A stretch of DNA of 64,000 nucleotides from Cryptomeria japonica (GCF_030272615.1 NC_081415.1:105785796-105849795); one strand, 5' to 3'. Shown: positions 1 through 11,789, numbered from the stretch's first letter. Notes: a model not told the origin generated them from the letters alone. Program-made: numbers and translations.

Positions 1-180
1 AGATGCCCTAGTATCGAACAAAATAAATCTCCTGATGCCTAACGATTGATGGATGACGAGGTGAAGTGGGAGTTGTTTTGAACCATAGCAGCCCGATGAG
101 ACTTAGGTCATTTGTTAGGATAAAATGCCTGTTGAAGTCTAGGCGGCCATGATTGCTTACCTGTTGAGACCCGAAGATAC
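1..180. other. Left margin, inside the Tat element's 3' portion
   Basis: No gene is seen. All frames contain stops. By position this lies between the antisense mobile-domain reading frame and the 3' LTR of the minus-oriented Tat element, but no LTR end is visible, so the 3' LTR should lie outside the window. Confidence 0.4.
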
Positions 181-2262
181 TTGATCAAAGTATCTGATGA
201 TAGTCTAGGTTTAAACTTAAGAAAGTTTGATAACAAAACAACTGATTGGTGGTTGAATGATTATGTGCAGGAGGATCTACGCATGTTGCAGTTACGCGAG
301 CGCCACCCCGCGACACAGGGATTACGAGATCGATTGACTCAGATAGAGATAGACTGTATTGCGGCTACTGGGCTCTATGAGGTGATGCATATGTCCGTGA
401 TTCGGATGAATCACGGCCTGATCACAGCATTGGCAGAGCGATGGCACAGTGAGACGTGCACGTTCCATCTAGCTCAGGGAGAGATGACGGTGACATTGGA
501 AGACGTGTGGCGTATCCTTCGGATTCCGATTCGAGGTGAGCTGGTGACATATGATCGATCCTAGGGGACAGTGTTTTGCCAGAGGATTTTTGATGAGGAC
601 GTATACATTGATGATGGCTCGATCACATGGGAGGATATAGCGGCACTATATGAGCCCCTTCCAGCAGTTTTGTCAGGGATCGTGGGAGGACTTCTGTGTC
701 CAGACAGGCGGTCACATGGATTGGCGGTCGGATGGGGACAGGTGATAGAGATGATGGTGACTGAGGGGACCCGATTTGCCTGGGGGCCGTGCGTGTTAGC
801 GCACATGTATCAGGAGTTACACGAGGTAGTGTACAGAGGGCGGGGGTCTCTTGTAGTGGGCATGACGCTGCTGCATGTGTGGGCATGGGAGCACTTACCA
901 GTGACTCGACCAGTGAGTCTGAGATTCCGAGCCGTGGACCAGCCCTATATGTTTATGTATAGTGGTATGATGAGTCAGCCCCACTTGGAGAAGTTAGAGT
1001 GGTGGCGGCGGGCATTGGATGACCTAGATGCAGTGATCTGGCAGCCATACTTGGAGTGTGAGCCATGGGAGGATGATGCGGAGGCACTACCTTATTACTT
1101 TATGACCTGATTCCTCATTGGGAGGACCTCTTATCATGTGGAGAGACAGGTGCCGGGACGGGTGATGAGGCAGTTTGGATGGCAGCAGGGACTGCCTAGT
1201 GGATCAGGGGAGTATGCACGAGTGATCCGAGAGTGGTATGCATGGGGTCAAGTGCTACCGTATGATCAGGCACTGGCAGAGTTTCGGACACTGCAGGCGA
1301 GGCCATGGGACTTACGACCGAGGGTCGTGGATGCAGGGGTTATAGCAGAGTATACACAGTATCGGGCGGCGCACCCGATTCTACGAATATCAGACCCGGC
1401 TGAGCCGATCCCATCTTTTGAGGATGAGAGGGGACGAGGATGGAGAGCAGGAGGCCGAGGAGGAGGTGGAGGAGGAGGTGGTGGAGGAGGTGGAGGAGGT
1501 TTGGGGATGCCGAGACAGCGGAGAGGGAGAGGTGGATTACCTCTTCAAATATCACAGGGTCCTTTGATGCAGGGAGGAGTGCAGCTGAGTGGTAGGGGGA
1601 TGGAGAGAGAGATCCCAATGGATACAGGTGTAGGAGAGGGTGGTGCAGGGGAGGGAGCTATAGGGGGTGATACGGGTGTGGCAGCCATGGGGGAGGGAGC
1701 TACAGGGGGTGATATAGGTGTGGCAGCCATGGGGGAGGGAGCTACAGGGGATCTGCGGGATCATATGATAGGTTATTTGCAGACCCGGGTAGAGAGATTA
1801 GAGGCGGAGGTAGCAGCTAGGGATGTGCAGCTATTTGCACAGGAGTCAGAGCTGAAAGTGGTGCTGCGGGAGAGGGATACTGCGGTGGAGAGATTAGCGG
1901 AGCTGCAGGAGAGAGTGTGAACTGGAGTAGGAGCACAAGGTCCTACTGGGGAGATTATGAGGCAGTTTGGGCGAGCACAGGCTGAGATAGAGTACTGGCG
2001 AGGTTTATATGAGCAGGTTGTGCCATTTAGTCAGCGAGCTCTCAGTTATACCCAGATGCGGCAGTCGAGATCCGAGCGATCACAGAGGATGCAGAGCAGT
2101 GGGGGAGTGATGGATCCTTTGAGGCGGGATAGATCAGGAGATGCAGGAGGGAGTGGGGGTTCGATGAGGCCTCCACGGAGAGATGGATCAGGTGGGGCCG
2201 GTACTAGTGGTGGAGTAGGTAGAGGTGGTGGTGGTACAGCATCTGGCCAGAGCGGCATTTGA
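181..2262 (+). pseudogene. Plant mobile domain (PMD, aminotransferase-like) protein, antisense to the Tat pol
   Basis: One reading frame runs through the whole span and is broken only by in-frame stops: TAG at 562, TGA at 1108, TGA at 1918, then the final TGA at 2260. There is no frameshift. The first in-frame ATG is at 283. The first two segments resemble the plant mobile domain (PF10536): a TGLYEV block, HGLITALAERW, a TFHLAQGEMTVTLEDVW block, and later WGPCVLAHMYQEL and LHVWAWEHLP. The third segment has a glycine run (about 1459-1503), two 14-residue G-D-x-GVAAMGEGATG repeats near 1660-1750, and a charged heptad region (about 1770-1917) that looks like a coiled coil. It lies downstream of pol on the opposite strand. 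From memory, antisense PMD reading frames have been reported in plant Tat/Ogre elements. PMD function is unsettled. It could also be an independent gene fragment, but its placement favours the element. Confidence 0.75.
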
Positions 2263-4891
2263 GAGAGCATTTTTGCATATATGTATTGTATCTTTGTCTA
2301 TTTATGGACTGTATCTTGGATGGCTCTTGATAGCCGATTTTGTAGACTTCATTGTACTCTGATATATGAGTTGATATATATGAGGAGATCCCATATTGTG
2401 ATGATTATGCATGTGATGATGTATGAATGTTTATGCATGATTATGTTTACTTGCATAGATGGATATGTGTACATGTATGCATTTGATGAGATGTTTCTTT
2501 TATGCATGTTTTTATGATGATTTATGATGTTGTATACTGACATATGAATGCAGGTTTATATGTGTATGATGTATTTGAATTTTGATGTAATGCTTTATGT
2601 ATGGAATGCCATGATGAGGATATATGCTTATGCTTGATGCATGAACAGGATTTTTGATGTTTCCTATTGCAATGTAATGATGAGATGATTTATGTGACGA
2701 TGTTTGAATGAATGATCTTATGTATGAATATGCATCTAGATGTGTTTAGATGAATGTAATATGGAGAAACAAAATGTATAGTACAAATGTTTATATGATG
2801 ATGCCTAAAGGAACGCAGATGGATAAACAAATGTAAAGTACAAGTGTTTATATGATAATGCGTTTTAAATGAATGCATACGTAAAATGGATATATGAGAT
2901 GGTATGAACCAATGTTTTGTAAACAAATGGTCTTATGAATCTAAAATGTATTAAATATGAAAGTGGGATGATACTATAACTAATATTTGTAATAACTGTA
3001 CCTTAATACAATGAAAAAGAGGATAATGAATGCGATGTGAAATGAATCCTAAAATGAGCATAATAAGATACTTAGTAATGAATGCATCTTTTAACTATAA
3101 AGAAATGAATGCAAATGATAAATGATGAAAAGTTTTCAATAAAATAATAATGGATAATTTATACTGGATGAAATGCTTAGTAAATGATTTAAAACAACCA
3201 AAGACAATTTGATCCCATGAATGAATCTAATTATTTATGATTGATGCAATGATGACAATGATTTTGTTTAATGAAAACTAATGTCAATAATGAACTATAT
3301 GCAATGTTTAAGTTTAAAAATGACATGAATGGTCGCAATGCAAGATGCACCTAAATGCAATGATGATATGACCATGAGGAATGCAAGGTTTTTAAGACTT
3401 TGGATGATGCATTGATGATGTATCAGAGTACTCGGTCGTGATTTGTATCCAAGACCAACGTTTATTAGTCATTCATGTAAAAGCCTACATATGAATGCAT
3501 GAATGGATGGGTGATATGCAACGAAATGCAAGATAGAAACAGATGAGGTGAAATGACGATCCATAGTGCTCTATTTTCATCATTGAGCTTTAAAATGTTG
3601 GAAGAAAATACAAGCATCTTGACACAATGATTCAAGATGACCTGAGTATTTCTTTCATGGATTTTAATATAGCAAGTTAATACAAACGACTTGATATAAG
3701 GGTCAAGTTGACCAGAGTATTGCTTGCGGAACAGATAAGGATTATCTCCTTTCGTGCATGACTTGGATCGTCCTCCTTGATCTTAGGCTTGATCAGATCC
3801 TGAGACAAGTACATACCGTACTAAGAAAATAAAACCTTTATCCAATTTGGAGGAAGAGGAATCAAAGGATGAGCATTGTACCTGCAATCAAAACAGTATA
3901 TACACACAAAGAATAAAGAATAAGGATCCTTGGTAATGGTTCATGCTCATATGGTCGAGGTATACCTGTAGTCAGCAAGCCGTAGTGATCTATGACTGCA
4001 TTTTGCATAAGATCACATAGCTTAGTGAACTTCCCACGTAGACACCATTAGTACATGCCCCAGTACTTCATCGGAAATAATGCGCAAACGATACAAAACA
4101 ATGCTGAAAAGATTCTGATACAGATAAACAAACGATTGTACTCACAAATCAACCAAGTATTTGATAGCCTAACAGAATTTTCTTGTCAAAGAAAATGTCA
4201 TCTTGTCTTTGTTTTGGTAAGGAAGGATGCATCCTTGTTGAAGACAGTTTTGAGTGTTGATGTTGATTGTGTGGTTTGATTTGATAAATGGTCATCGTGT
4301 GAGTATTTTGTCAATGTTTGTTTTGCATCTATGCGAATGAGTATGTACAATGTGTTGCCATGTTTTTGTGGGATTTTCGGTGGTTTTTCGATGTTTTTGG
4401 ATTTTGTGGAATGATTTTGAATGTTTGTTTGGATTTTTGTGAGACATTTTTGAATGTTTTTGTATTTTGCAATGATTGTCTGAATGAAGAGCGTAATGAC
4501 ACATAAGACAATGTAGAATCCACTTCCATCACTAGGATAAGGGTATTGCCCCAGTTTGTAGACCTGACTATGAAAAGGTGGGATGCTAGACGCATGGAGT
4601 ACGTTCGTAATTGCAGATCAAATAACAAGCCATGGTTGGGATGGATGGATGTGTGTGTGAATGTGATCGCAACGAGCCTAAAAGATACTGGAGCCATTGC
4701 CTTTACGAGTGGCGCCTGTTTGCCAGGTTTTCACCATCGCACTTACCCAAGGTGCCACCGGAGTGGTTGTTCACCGTTTGGATGCATGATTTTTCTTTAC
4801 TTTTTTGAATGTTTTTGTATTTTCTTCAGGACATTTTCTGAATGTTTTTGATATTTTCTGATATGTAGGGGAGCTTGATGCTCTGTATACC
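2263..4891. other. Tat post-pol spacer, ATG-rich on the plus strand
   Basis: No gene is recognised. From about 2280 to 3500 the plus strand is full of ATG and GATGATG trinucleotides. Around 3560-3730 the reverse complement matches 34660-34830, the region just after pol in the second Tat copy: both have repeated phrases such as GGTCATCTTG and TGCTTGTATTA. This shows the stretch is Tat post-pol sequence. Near 4400-4860 the phrase GAATGTTTTTGTATTTT recurs. Confidence 0.6.
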
Positions 4892-6664
4892 TTAGGTATA
4901 AAACCGTTTGAGGTGCATGCTATTGATTGGATCTGCGAGCGGTTCTCCTTCTGGTGTAGCCAACTGATATGCCCCGGACCCGAATACAGCAGTGACAACA
5001 TATGGGCCCAACCAGTTTGATTCAAACTTGCCTTGATGTTCTCGATTGGGTTGGTTGTGAGGATTCTCTCGAAGAACAAGATCACCTACCTCAAATGTAC
5101 GAGATCTAACTCGGTGATTGTAGCTTCTACTCATGCGCTGCTGATAGGCTTTGAGATGATTGTATGCAACGTGTCGCTTCTCATCTAGTAACTCTAAGTC
5201 CTGAAGACGTGATACTCTGTATGCTTCATCATCGATGAGATTGTGCAATGAAGCCCGTAGTGATGGTATCTCGACCTCAATAGGTAAGATAGCTTCTGCA
5301 CCATAGACCAATGAATAAGGAGTTGCACCTGTAGGGGTCCAAATGCTAGTTCGATATGCCCATAGCGCTGGATTCAATTGAACATGCCAATCGCGACCGG
5401 CATCATTGACTGTCTTCTTTAGGATCCTCAGTATGTTTTTATTGGATGCTTCAGCCTGACCATTGCCTTGTGGGTAATAGGGAGTGGAAAAGCGGTGTTG
5501 GATATGAAATTTGTCACAAAGCTCACAGACATCTTGATTTTTGAAAGGAAGACCATTATTTGTGATGATGGACATGGGCACACCATACCGGCAGATGATG
5601 TAGTTGAGGATGAATGAGGCGATCTGCTTGCCGGTTACTTGGGTAAGTGGAACAGCTTCGATCCACTTTGTGAAGTATTCGGTGGCGGTAATAATGAATT
5701 TATGGCCGTTGGATGAAGATGGATGAATCTTACCCACAAGGTCAAGGCCCCATTGACAAAAAGGCCATGGTGTTGTGATTGGTTGCAGTTCTTGTGCTGG
5801 TGCATGTATCAGGTCGCCGTGAACTTGACATTTCTTGCATTTCCTGACAAAGTAGTAGGAATCCTTTTCCATAGATGGCCAATAGTATCCAGCTCGCATG
5901 AGTTTCTTGGCTAGTGATGGACCACTTGAGTGAGTTCCGCAAATTCCTTCATGTACCACTTCCAAAGCCTTTGTTATCTCATCTTGTTCCAGACATCGAA
6001 GGAGAGTACCATCAAGACTACATCGGTATAGGGTTTCGGCAATAATGGTATATCGAGCAGTTTGGCAAATGAAGGTTTTACGTTGGTTATTTGATTGGTT
6101 GGGAGGAAGGGTGTGATCACGGAGATAGGTGTAGAACTCACCATACCATGGGGATTCAGAACCGATAAGGCGACATATCATCTCGGATTCAGGGATATCA
6201 TAAGCGGGGATCCAAAGCTGTTCTACCAAGAACTCGTAGCGTGTTGAATTCTGTGGAAGATCTAGGAGAGATGCGATGGTAGCCATAGCGTCAACAGCTC
6301 GATTCTGATCTCTTGGTATCTGCTCAAAAGTGATAGTAGTAAATGATGTCTTTAAAGTGTCCACCATTTGCTTGTATGGCATGAGTTTATCATCTTTGGT
6401 CTGATACTCATCTGTTGCTTGTCGAATGACCAGTTGGGAATCGCCATATACTTGCAGTGCTTGTAATTTCCATTGTATGGCTAGCCTGAGTCCTGTGATC
6501 AAAGCCTCATATTCTGCTATATTGTTGGTGCATGGAAATGTGAGCCTGTAAGACTTCGGGATGCTATCTCCTTGAGGTGTGATAAACAGAATGCCTGCCC
6601 CCAAGCCATGCCTAGTGTATGAACCATCAAAATATAGTTTCCATGGTTGTGCTTCTGTGATCAT
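4892..6664 (-). pseudogene. Tat pol C-terminal part: archaeal-type RNase H and integrase
   Basis: A 590-residue open frame. An extra RNase H starts it (LYFDGSYTRHG), with likely acidic residues D13, E51, D75 and D125; this second RNase H is the signature of the Tat/Ogre lineage. A zinc-binding H2C2 module follows (H238, H245, C276, C279), then the integrase core with D308 in GLDLVG and E405 in GQAEASNK. The middle catalytic Asp is replaced: the motif reads IITNNG (N369), where the second Tat copy at 33230-33245 has IITDNG. Integrase should therefore be inactive. The C-terminal part has a GPYVV module and no chromodomain. It overlaps the preceding frame by ATGA, but the frame change most likely reflects a one-base indel in a formerly continuous pol, because the homologous copy reads through here in one frame. 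Confidence 0.85.
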
Positions 6665-7848
6665 GAATATCTCTTCATCTGGAAAATTGGAAATGAGAGA
6701 TGATCGCCTATGAGTGGTGCAGCGACCAACTGATCTGCAATAACCTGACCTTTGATAGCCTTACGATCCACATACTCGATATCAAATTCACTTAGAATCA
6801 TCACCCATTTGGCCAAGCGACCTGTCAATGCTGCTTTGCTGAGTAAGTACTTGAGTGGATCAATCTTTGCAATGAGTTGTACCTTGTGTGTCAACAGATA
6901 GTGCCGCAATTTAGTGGCTGCTAAGATCACTGCTAGGCAAGCTCGCTCAATAGGTGTGTAATTGAGTTCATAGCCAACCAGTGTGCGAGAGATGTAGTAT
7001 ACAGCACACTCTTTACCTTCTGCATTATGTTGTGCCAGTAGTACACCCAATGCTGTACTTGTTGCTGAGATATAAAGTAACAACGGTCTACTTGGAACTG
7101 GTGGCATCAGCAATGGTGGATTCATGAGATAGTCTTTAAGTGCCTGAAATGCTTGTTGGCATTTGTCATCCCACTGAAAGCGGATGTTCTTGTGTAACAG
7201 ATGTGTAAATGGGTGACACTTATCAGCCAATTGTGCAATGAATCTGCGAATGGATTGAAGCCGTCCTTGTAGTGTCCTTAGCTGACTGATATTCCGTGGT
7301 GGTGGCATGTCCATTATTGCCTTAACCTTTGCTGGATCGACCTCAATGCCTTTGCTTGAGACAATGTATCCTAGAAGCTTCCCGGAGGTCACTCCGAAGA
7401 CACATTTCTTTGGGTTGAGTCGAACATGGTATTGTTCCAATCTATCAAAGATTTTATCTAAGATGTGAAGATGTCCTTCTCTAGTAAGTGATTTTGCTAG
7501 TAAATCATCCACATAATCTTCCATCATAGTATGCATCATGTCATGGAAGATGGTGGTCATTGCTCTTTGATAGGTCGCTCCTGCATTCTTTAGACCAAAA
7601 GGCATTACATTCCAGCAGTATGTGCCCCATGGACATGTGAAGGCTGTCTTATGTTGGTCCTCTAGTGCAATCTTTATTTGATTGTAGCCAGAAAAGCCAT
7701 CCATGAGTGAAAGCATGGCATGTCCTGCTGTCAAATCCACTATGATGTCGATATTTGGTAGGGGAAAGTCATCCTTAGGACATGCCTTATTCAGATCTCT
7801 GAAGTCAGTACAAATGTGGATGCCCCCTTTTGGTTTGCCGACAGGCAC
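6661..7848 (-). pseudogene. Tat pol middle part: reverse transcriptase and its RNase H
   Basis: A 395-residue open segment. Reverse transcriptase motifs run in order: HICTDFRDLNKACPKDDFPLP, the first catalytic Asp at D50 in LSLMDGFSGYNQ, VMPFGLKNAGATYQ, and YVDD at 112-115. The thumb and connection regions follow, then an RNase H of the Ty3 type (from about residue 255, RPLLLYISATSTALGVLL) whose usual first Asp is absent, as is common where an additional archaeal-type RNase H is present. It ends at TGA (6661-6663). The segment continues in frame from the segment at 7864-9042, from which only one TAA separates it, so its first Met is not a real start. Confidence 0.88.
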
Positions 7849-7863
7849 AATGTTGGAGATCCA

Positions 7864-9042
7864 TTATGCATAATCAATTGGTCTAATGAAACCAACATCT
7901 AGGAGTTTCTTGAGTTCTGTTTTGACTAGCACGGCAATCTGAGGATGCATCTTACGAAGCTTCTGTTTGACAGGTTTGGCTCCTTTTGCTACTGTGAGAT
8001 GATGCATGACTAAATCAGGATCAAGCCCAGGCATGTCTGCATATGACCATGCAAAGTTGATCTGGCGCTGCTGGAAGAACTCGATAAATTGAGGCTGTTC
8101 CTCTGGAGTGAGAAGAGATGCCAGATGTATGATATGAGGGTTTTCAGGAATCCCCACATTGTATTCTTTGGTCTCCTCAATGAGGATCATTGATCGTTCC
8201 TGTTGTGTACTAGCAGGGAGAATGTCAAACCCTTCATCCTCAGGCACCTCAGAGAGGTTTTCACCATTGGATACGCTCTTTCTTTTTACTTTTGTTGGAT
8301 CAAACAGTGCCACAGTGTGGTTTTCACTGGAAGATCCATGTTTTAATGTTATATTTTTGCAGCTGAAGGGTTTGGCATCCACCCCGAAGTATGCTGCGCT
8401 ATTAAGTTCAATGGCGAATCCAACTTTGTGATCCCCGCTTGGTAGATTATCCCTTAATTCCAAAAAGTCAATGATAGCCTCATCGTTTTGGAAGAGGTCA
8501 AGACATGGGGGATTTGGTTGGTTCCATTCGAGGAGTTCCGGCTGGATAATGGGCATTACTTCATCGATTAAGTTAAGTGCATTAGAGGTATCAGTGAGGG
8601 TTAAGACAGTGTGGTGAAGGTCATTGATGGTACTCTCCTTGTCAGAATCAGGCGTAGGATGAGACGTAGGGTCTGTGGAAGATGTTTCCAGCTCAGGTAC
8701 CCAAGTGGTCTTTATCTGTGCTTCTCCGTAAACAGGGATGTCTTTGCGTGGCGGAGGTGGTGATGTGTCTTCCTCATCTGAAGTGTTAAGCTGTACAGAA
8801 TCAAATTCCCACTCATGTGAGTCGGTCTTTGAATCACTTTCTAGCATCCGATTGCTATACCATACTGGGATGTCACTGGAGTTGAATATTGCAGGCATAA
8901 CTGGTTTATGTACCTTTGAGGTGATCGGTGCTGCAGGAACCGTGATGGGGATAAAAGAATTTGTCACTGGAAGTATTGGTAGTGTTGATTTAGTGGCTTC
9001 TATTGGAACGACTGGTGCCATAGATGCTACTGCGGGTTCCAA
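7864..9042 (-). pseudogene. Tat pol N-terminal part: linker and start of reverse transcriptase
   Basis: A 392-residue open frame. Residues 1 to about 310 form a low-complexity acidic and proline-rich linker; a part resembles the linker at 29870-30048 of the second Tat copy (DIPVWYSN against NIPVRYSE). The last 80 or so residues are the start of reverse transcriptase (INFAWSYADMPGLDP, KLLDVGFIRPIDYA). The frame stops at TAA (7862-7864), where the other copy has Glu followed by WISNIVP, so this is one nonsense change. No gag or protease lies upstream: the frame begins 19 bases from the primer-binding site, so gag and protease have been deleted. Confidence 0.8.
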
Positions 9043-9060
9043 TATAGTTGCTGCTATGAA

Positions 9061-9098
9061 TCAGAAGGTTGCGTGTTCGATTCACGTCGGGTTCACCA
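9061..9098 (-). promoter_or_regulatory. Primer-binding site matching tRNA-Trp, 38 nt long
   Basis: On the plus strand these 38 bases read as tRNA positions 39-76: anticodon-stem 3' strand TCAGA, variable loop AGGTT, T stem GCGTG, T loop TTCGATT, CACGT, acceptor CGGGTTC, A73 and CCA. From memory this matches plant tRNA-Trp(CCA). On the element strand it begins TGGTGAACCC, two bases inside the LTR end. Ordinary primer sites cover about 18 nt or fewer, so this is unusually long. No 5' half of a tRNA is visible beyond 9060, so it is not a tRNA gene. Confidence 0.8.
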
Positions 9099-9100
9099 AA

Positions 9101-10490
9101 TGATGCCCTCCTAAATGACACAATGTTAGTTCTTGATCAAATAACACAAAACACACAAGACGTTAGAGTTAATCAATCTAAAACCAAACACAATGAAGGC
9201 ATTCCAAAGGAGACACTAAAAACAAACATGCTAACGAATCTTAACTAAAGAAGTAAAGACAATGAGATATCTCCAACTATCTCTTAGCATGATATTAGCT
9301 CCTTCTCCCTTGTTTCTCTCCTCTCCAAGTTCCAAAATAGTGTAGCTCTCAACAACTTTTTGCACTATGGATGCTTATGGAGGATTGAGATTGAAGTGTT
9401 GCTCTACATGTAAATGAAGAAGCAAATACTAATGTTAAAATGATATATTTTAACCAAAAAGACAAGATTTAGTTATGCTATGCTAAATGCTCTCTAAAAT
9501 GGCTATAGTCTAAATGCATACAAGTTTTCAAGATCTGGATTATGAAGGAATGGGCTCTATTTATAGGAAAAATGGAGCAATGGATGGCCAGGATTGAATG
9601 GTTTAATCAAGGGTCAAGCTTGAAAGCTGGGAATCCATGTGCACAAATGGCACCAATAAAATGGTGACAAATGTCAACATAGGGTTGGGTTGAAAGAAGA
9701 GGTTGGAGGCATTAAAGGCCTGAGAAGACCTCATGGTTATCTAAAGGCTAAGAGTCAAGCCTAAATTAGGATTACCCACTGAATTAGGAATTAATCCAAG
9801 GATAAACCTTTGTGCAAATGATTAAGAGATAATCATGGTCAAAGCATTGAAGGCTTGATGAGACCCTTGGGTTGGGTAGAGGTTGAGTCAAAACAAATGT
9901 TTTAACCATGTGGGAGGGTTGAATTAACCATTAATGGTTATTGGAGACTTTTGGGGATTAAGTGGTTGAAAGTTGGAAGCCTTTAATGGTTTTCAAAGAC
10001 TTTGGGGTCTTTGAGAAGTGACTCCATTTTGCTTAGGAATGTGACAATAATTAGGGGATGGATTAAGTTAATTAGGAAGGGGTTAGAAGAATCTAGAAGG
10101 GGATTGGATTTTGCAAGTGGATTTGGTGGGTGAGGGAAAATAGGATTTTATTAAAATAAAAATTCATTTATTTCAATAAATGTGTGCAAGTTGCATTTGT
10201 AGGAAAATGCAAGTGGGGTGGGGATAATGATTTAAATAAATGTTTTATTTAATTTATTTAAAAGAGGAAAAGGGGATTTTAATTAAATAAATTGATTTAT
10301 TTATTTAATTGATTGGAATTGGATTTAATGAATTAATTAAAATAAATTGAATAATTTATTTAATTAATAGAAGAATGTTTGGGGATGAATTAATTAAATA
10401 TTAATTTAATTAATTGATGGCTAGTGGATTTTTAATCAAATAAATACGAAATATTCATTTAATTAAAATGGACAGATTTATGTGACTACA
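9101..10490 (-). repeat. 5' LTR of the minus-oriented Tat element
   Basis: Read on the minus strand the LTR starts TGTAGTCACATAAATC (from 10490) and ends GGGCATCA (9101), next to the primer site. It is 1,390 bp and AT-rich, with many TTAATTAAAT blocks in the distal half. A TATAAATA box sits at 9558-9565 on the minus strand. It shares recognisable blocks, inverted, with the LTR at 10594-12071. The other copy of this LTR is outside the window. Confidence 0.8.
9558..9565 (-). promoter_or_regulatory. TATA box of the minus-oriented Tat LTR
   Basis: TATAAATA within CCTATAAATAGAGCCC on the minus strand, about 460 bp before the LTR end. The equivalent CCTATAAATAGCGCTC occurs in the plus-oriented LTR, which supports a conserved promoter. 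Confidence 0.65.
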
Positions 10491-10593
10491 CTAAGTTTTT
10501 AAAAGTTACATAACAATATGTACAATTCATTTCTAATTATTTTAGAAAAATACATATGTAGAATCTATATGAAAAATCTCACAAATCAGTAGT
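10491..10593. other. Spacer between two head-to-head Tat LTRs
   Basis: 103 bp of AT-rich sequence between the outer ends of two LTRs in opposite orientation. No gene and no clear target duplication is visible. Confidence 0.6.
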
Positions 10594-11552
10594 TGTAGAC
10601 ACATAAATCTGAACACTTTCCTAAATAAATATTTAATATTTATTTTAATCCCATTCCTCCTATTAATTAAATTCTATTTAATTAATTTCTTCATTTTCAT
10701 CTATTTGATTAAATGAATTACTGAATTTATTTAATTAAATTCACCTAAACCTTTTCTAGCTTTTAAAATTAAATAAATCACTTTATTTAATTAATTCCCC
10801 TTTCTCCCTTTTTTTTAATTTACATTTAATTAAAGTAATCCTTGCAAATAAATAAATCTAATTTATTTATTAAATCTCCCACTTGTATTTATGCAAGTTG
10901 CATCTATTTTGGTTGAAATAAAGTAATTTTATTTTAATTAAAATCATTTTCCCCCCACTTGCAGTTTCCTGCATCCGCACTTGCCTCCTAAATCCCTTCT
11001 AAATTCTTCTAATCACTTCCAATTTAGCCTAATTTATCTCCTAATTATTGTAAGATTTCTAAGCAAAGAGAAGTCACTTCTCAAAGCTTCCAAAGTCTTC
11101 AATAACCATTAAAGGCTTTGTGTCTTCAAATGGTTAACCTCTAAAAGTCTTCCAAACCATTAAAGGCTCTTACATAACCATTTATGGTTAACTCAACCTT
11201 CTTGCATGGTTAGAAACTTTCTCTCCAACTTAACCCTCAGCTAACCCAAGGGTCTCATCAAGCGTTCATGGCTTTAACCTTGGTTATCCTATTAACCCTT
11301 GCACAAGAGTTTACCCCTTGGTTAAAAGCTTTATCCATTGGATAATCCTAAGCTAACCTTAACCCTTACCTCCTAGGGTAACCTTCATGTCTTCTCGGGC
11401 ATTTAATGCTTCTTGCATCTCCTCTCAAGCAACCCTTTGTTGACAATTGTCACCATTTCATTGGTGAGAATTGTAAACATGGCTTGATTAACTTTCAATC
11501 CTAGCCTTTGTTAATATTATTCAATCTTAACCATCAATTGCCCTATTTTTCC

Positions 11553-11560
11553 TATAAATA
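11553..11560 (+). promoter_or_regulatory. TATA box of the plus-oriented Tat LTR
   Basis: TATAAATA in the context CCTATAAATAGCGCTC, about 510 bp before the LTR end, matching the position and context of the box in the neighbouring inverted LTR. Confidence 0.65.
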
Positions 11561-11789
11561 GCGCTCTCATTCTTCATTTTAAAAAGATCCAAGTTTCATG
11601 TATCTACATTATAGTCTAATTTACTAAACATTTTAGCCTCTCTTTGTTAGAATATCATCATAGCATTCAAGAATGTTTTTCATAGATCATAAGGTATTCA
11701 TGCTAGGATAGTATATCATGATAGGATAATTTGCTAATCTTTTATCATATCATTATCTTCATACTAGCTTAATCATCATAGTTTTAACA

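Noticed and set aside
4546-4851. A 101-codon plus-strand frame after pol
   Set aside because: It has no recognisable motif and overlaps pol-end repeats; its codons look random.
4892-9042. Three separate genes in an operon-like order
   Set aside because: The segments are one pol frame broken by a nonsense codon and a one-base shift, as the second copy shows.
9061-9098. A tRNA-Trp gene or pseudogene
   Set aside because: Only positions 39-76 match, the CCA is present in the DNA, and it abuts an LTR on the correct strand, which fits a primer site.
7984-9103. Plus-strand frames at 8159-8431 and 8738-9103
   Set aside because: They are antisense shadows of the Tat pol linker with no family motifs.
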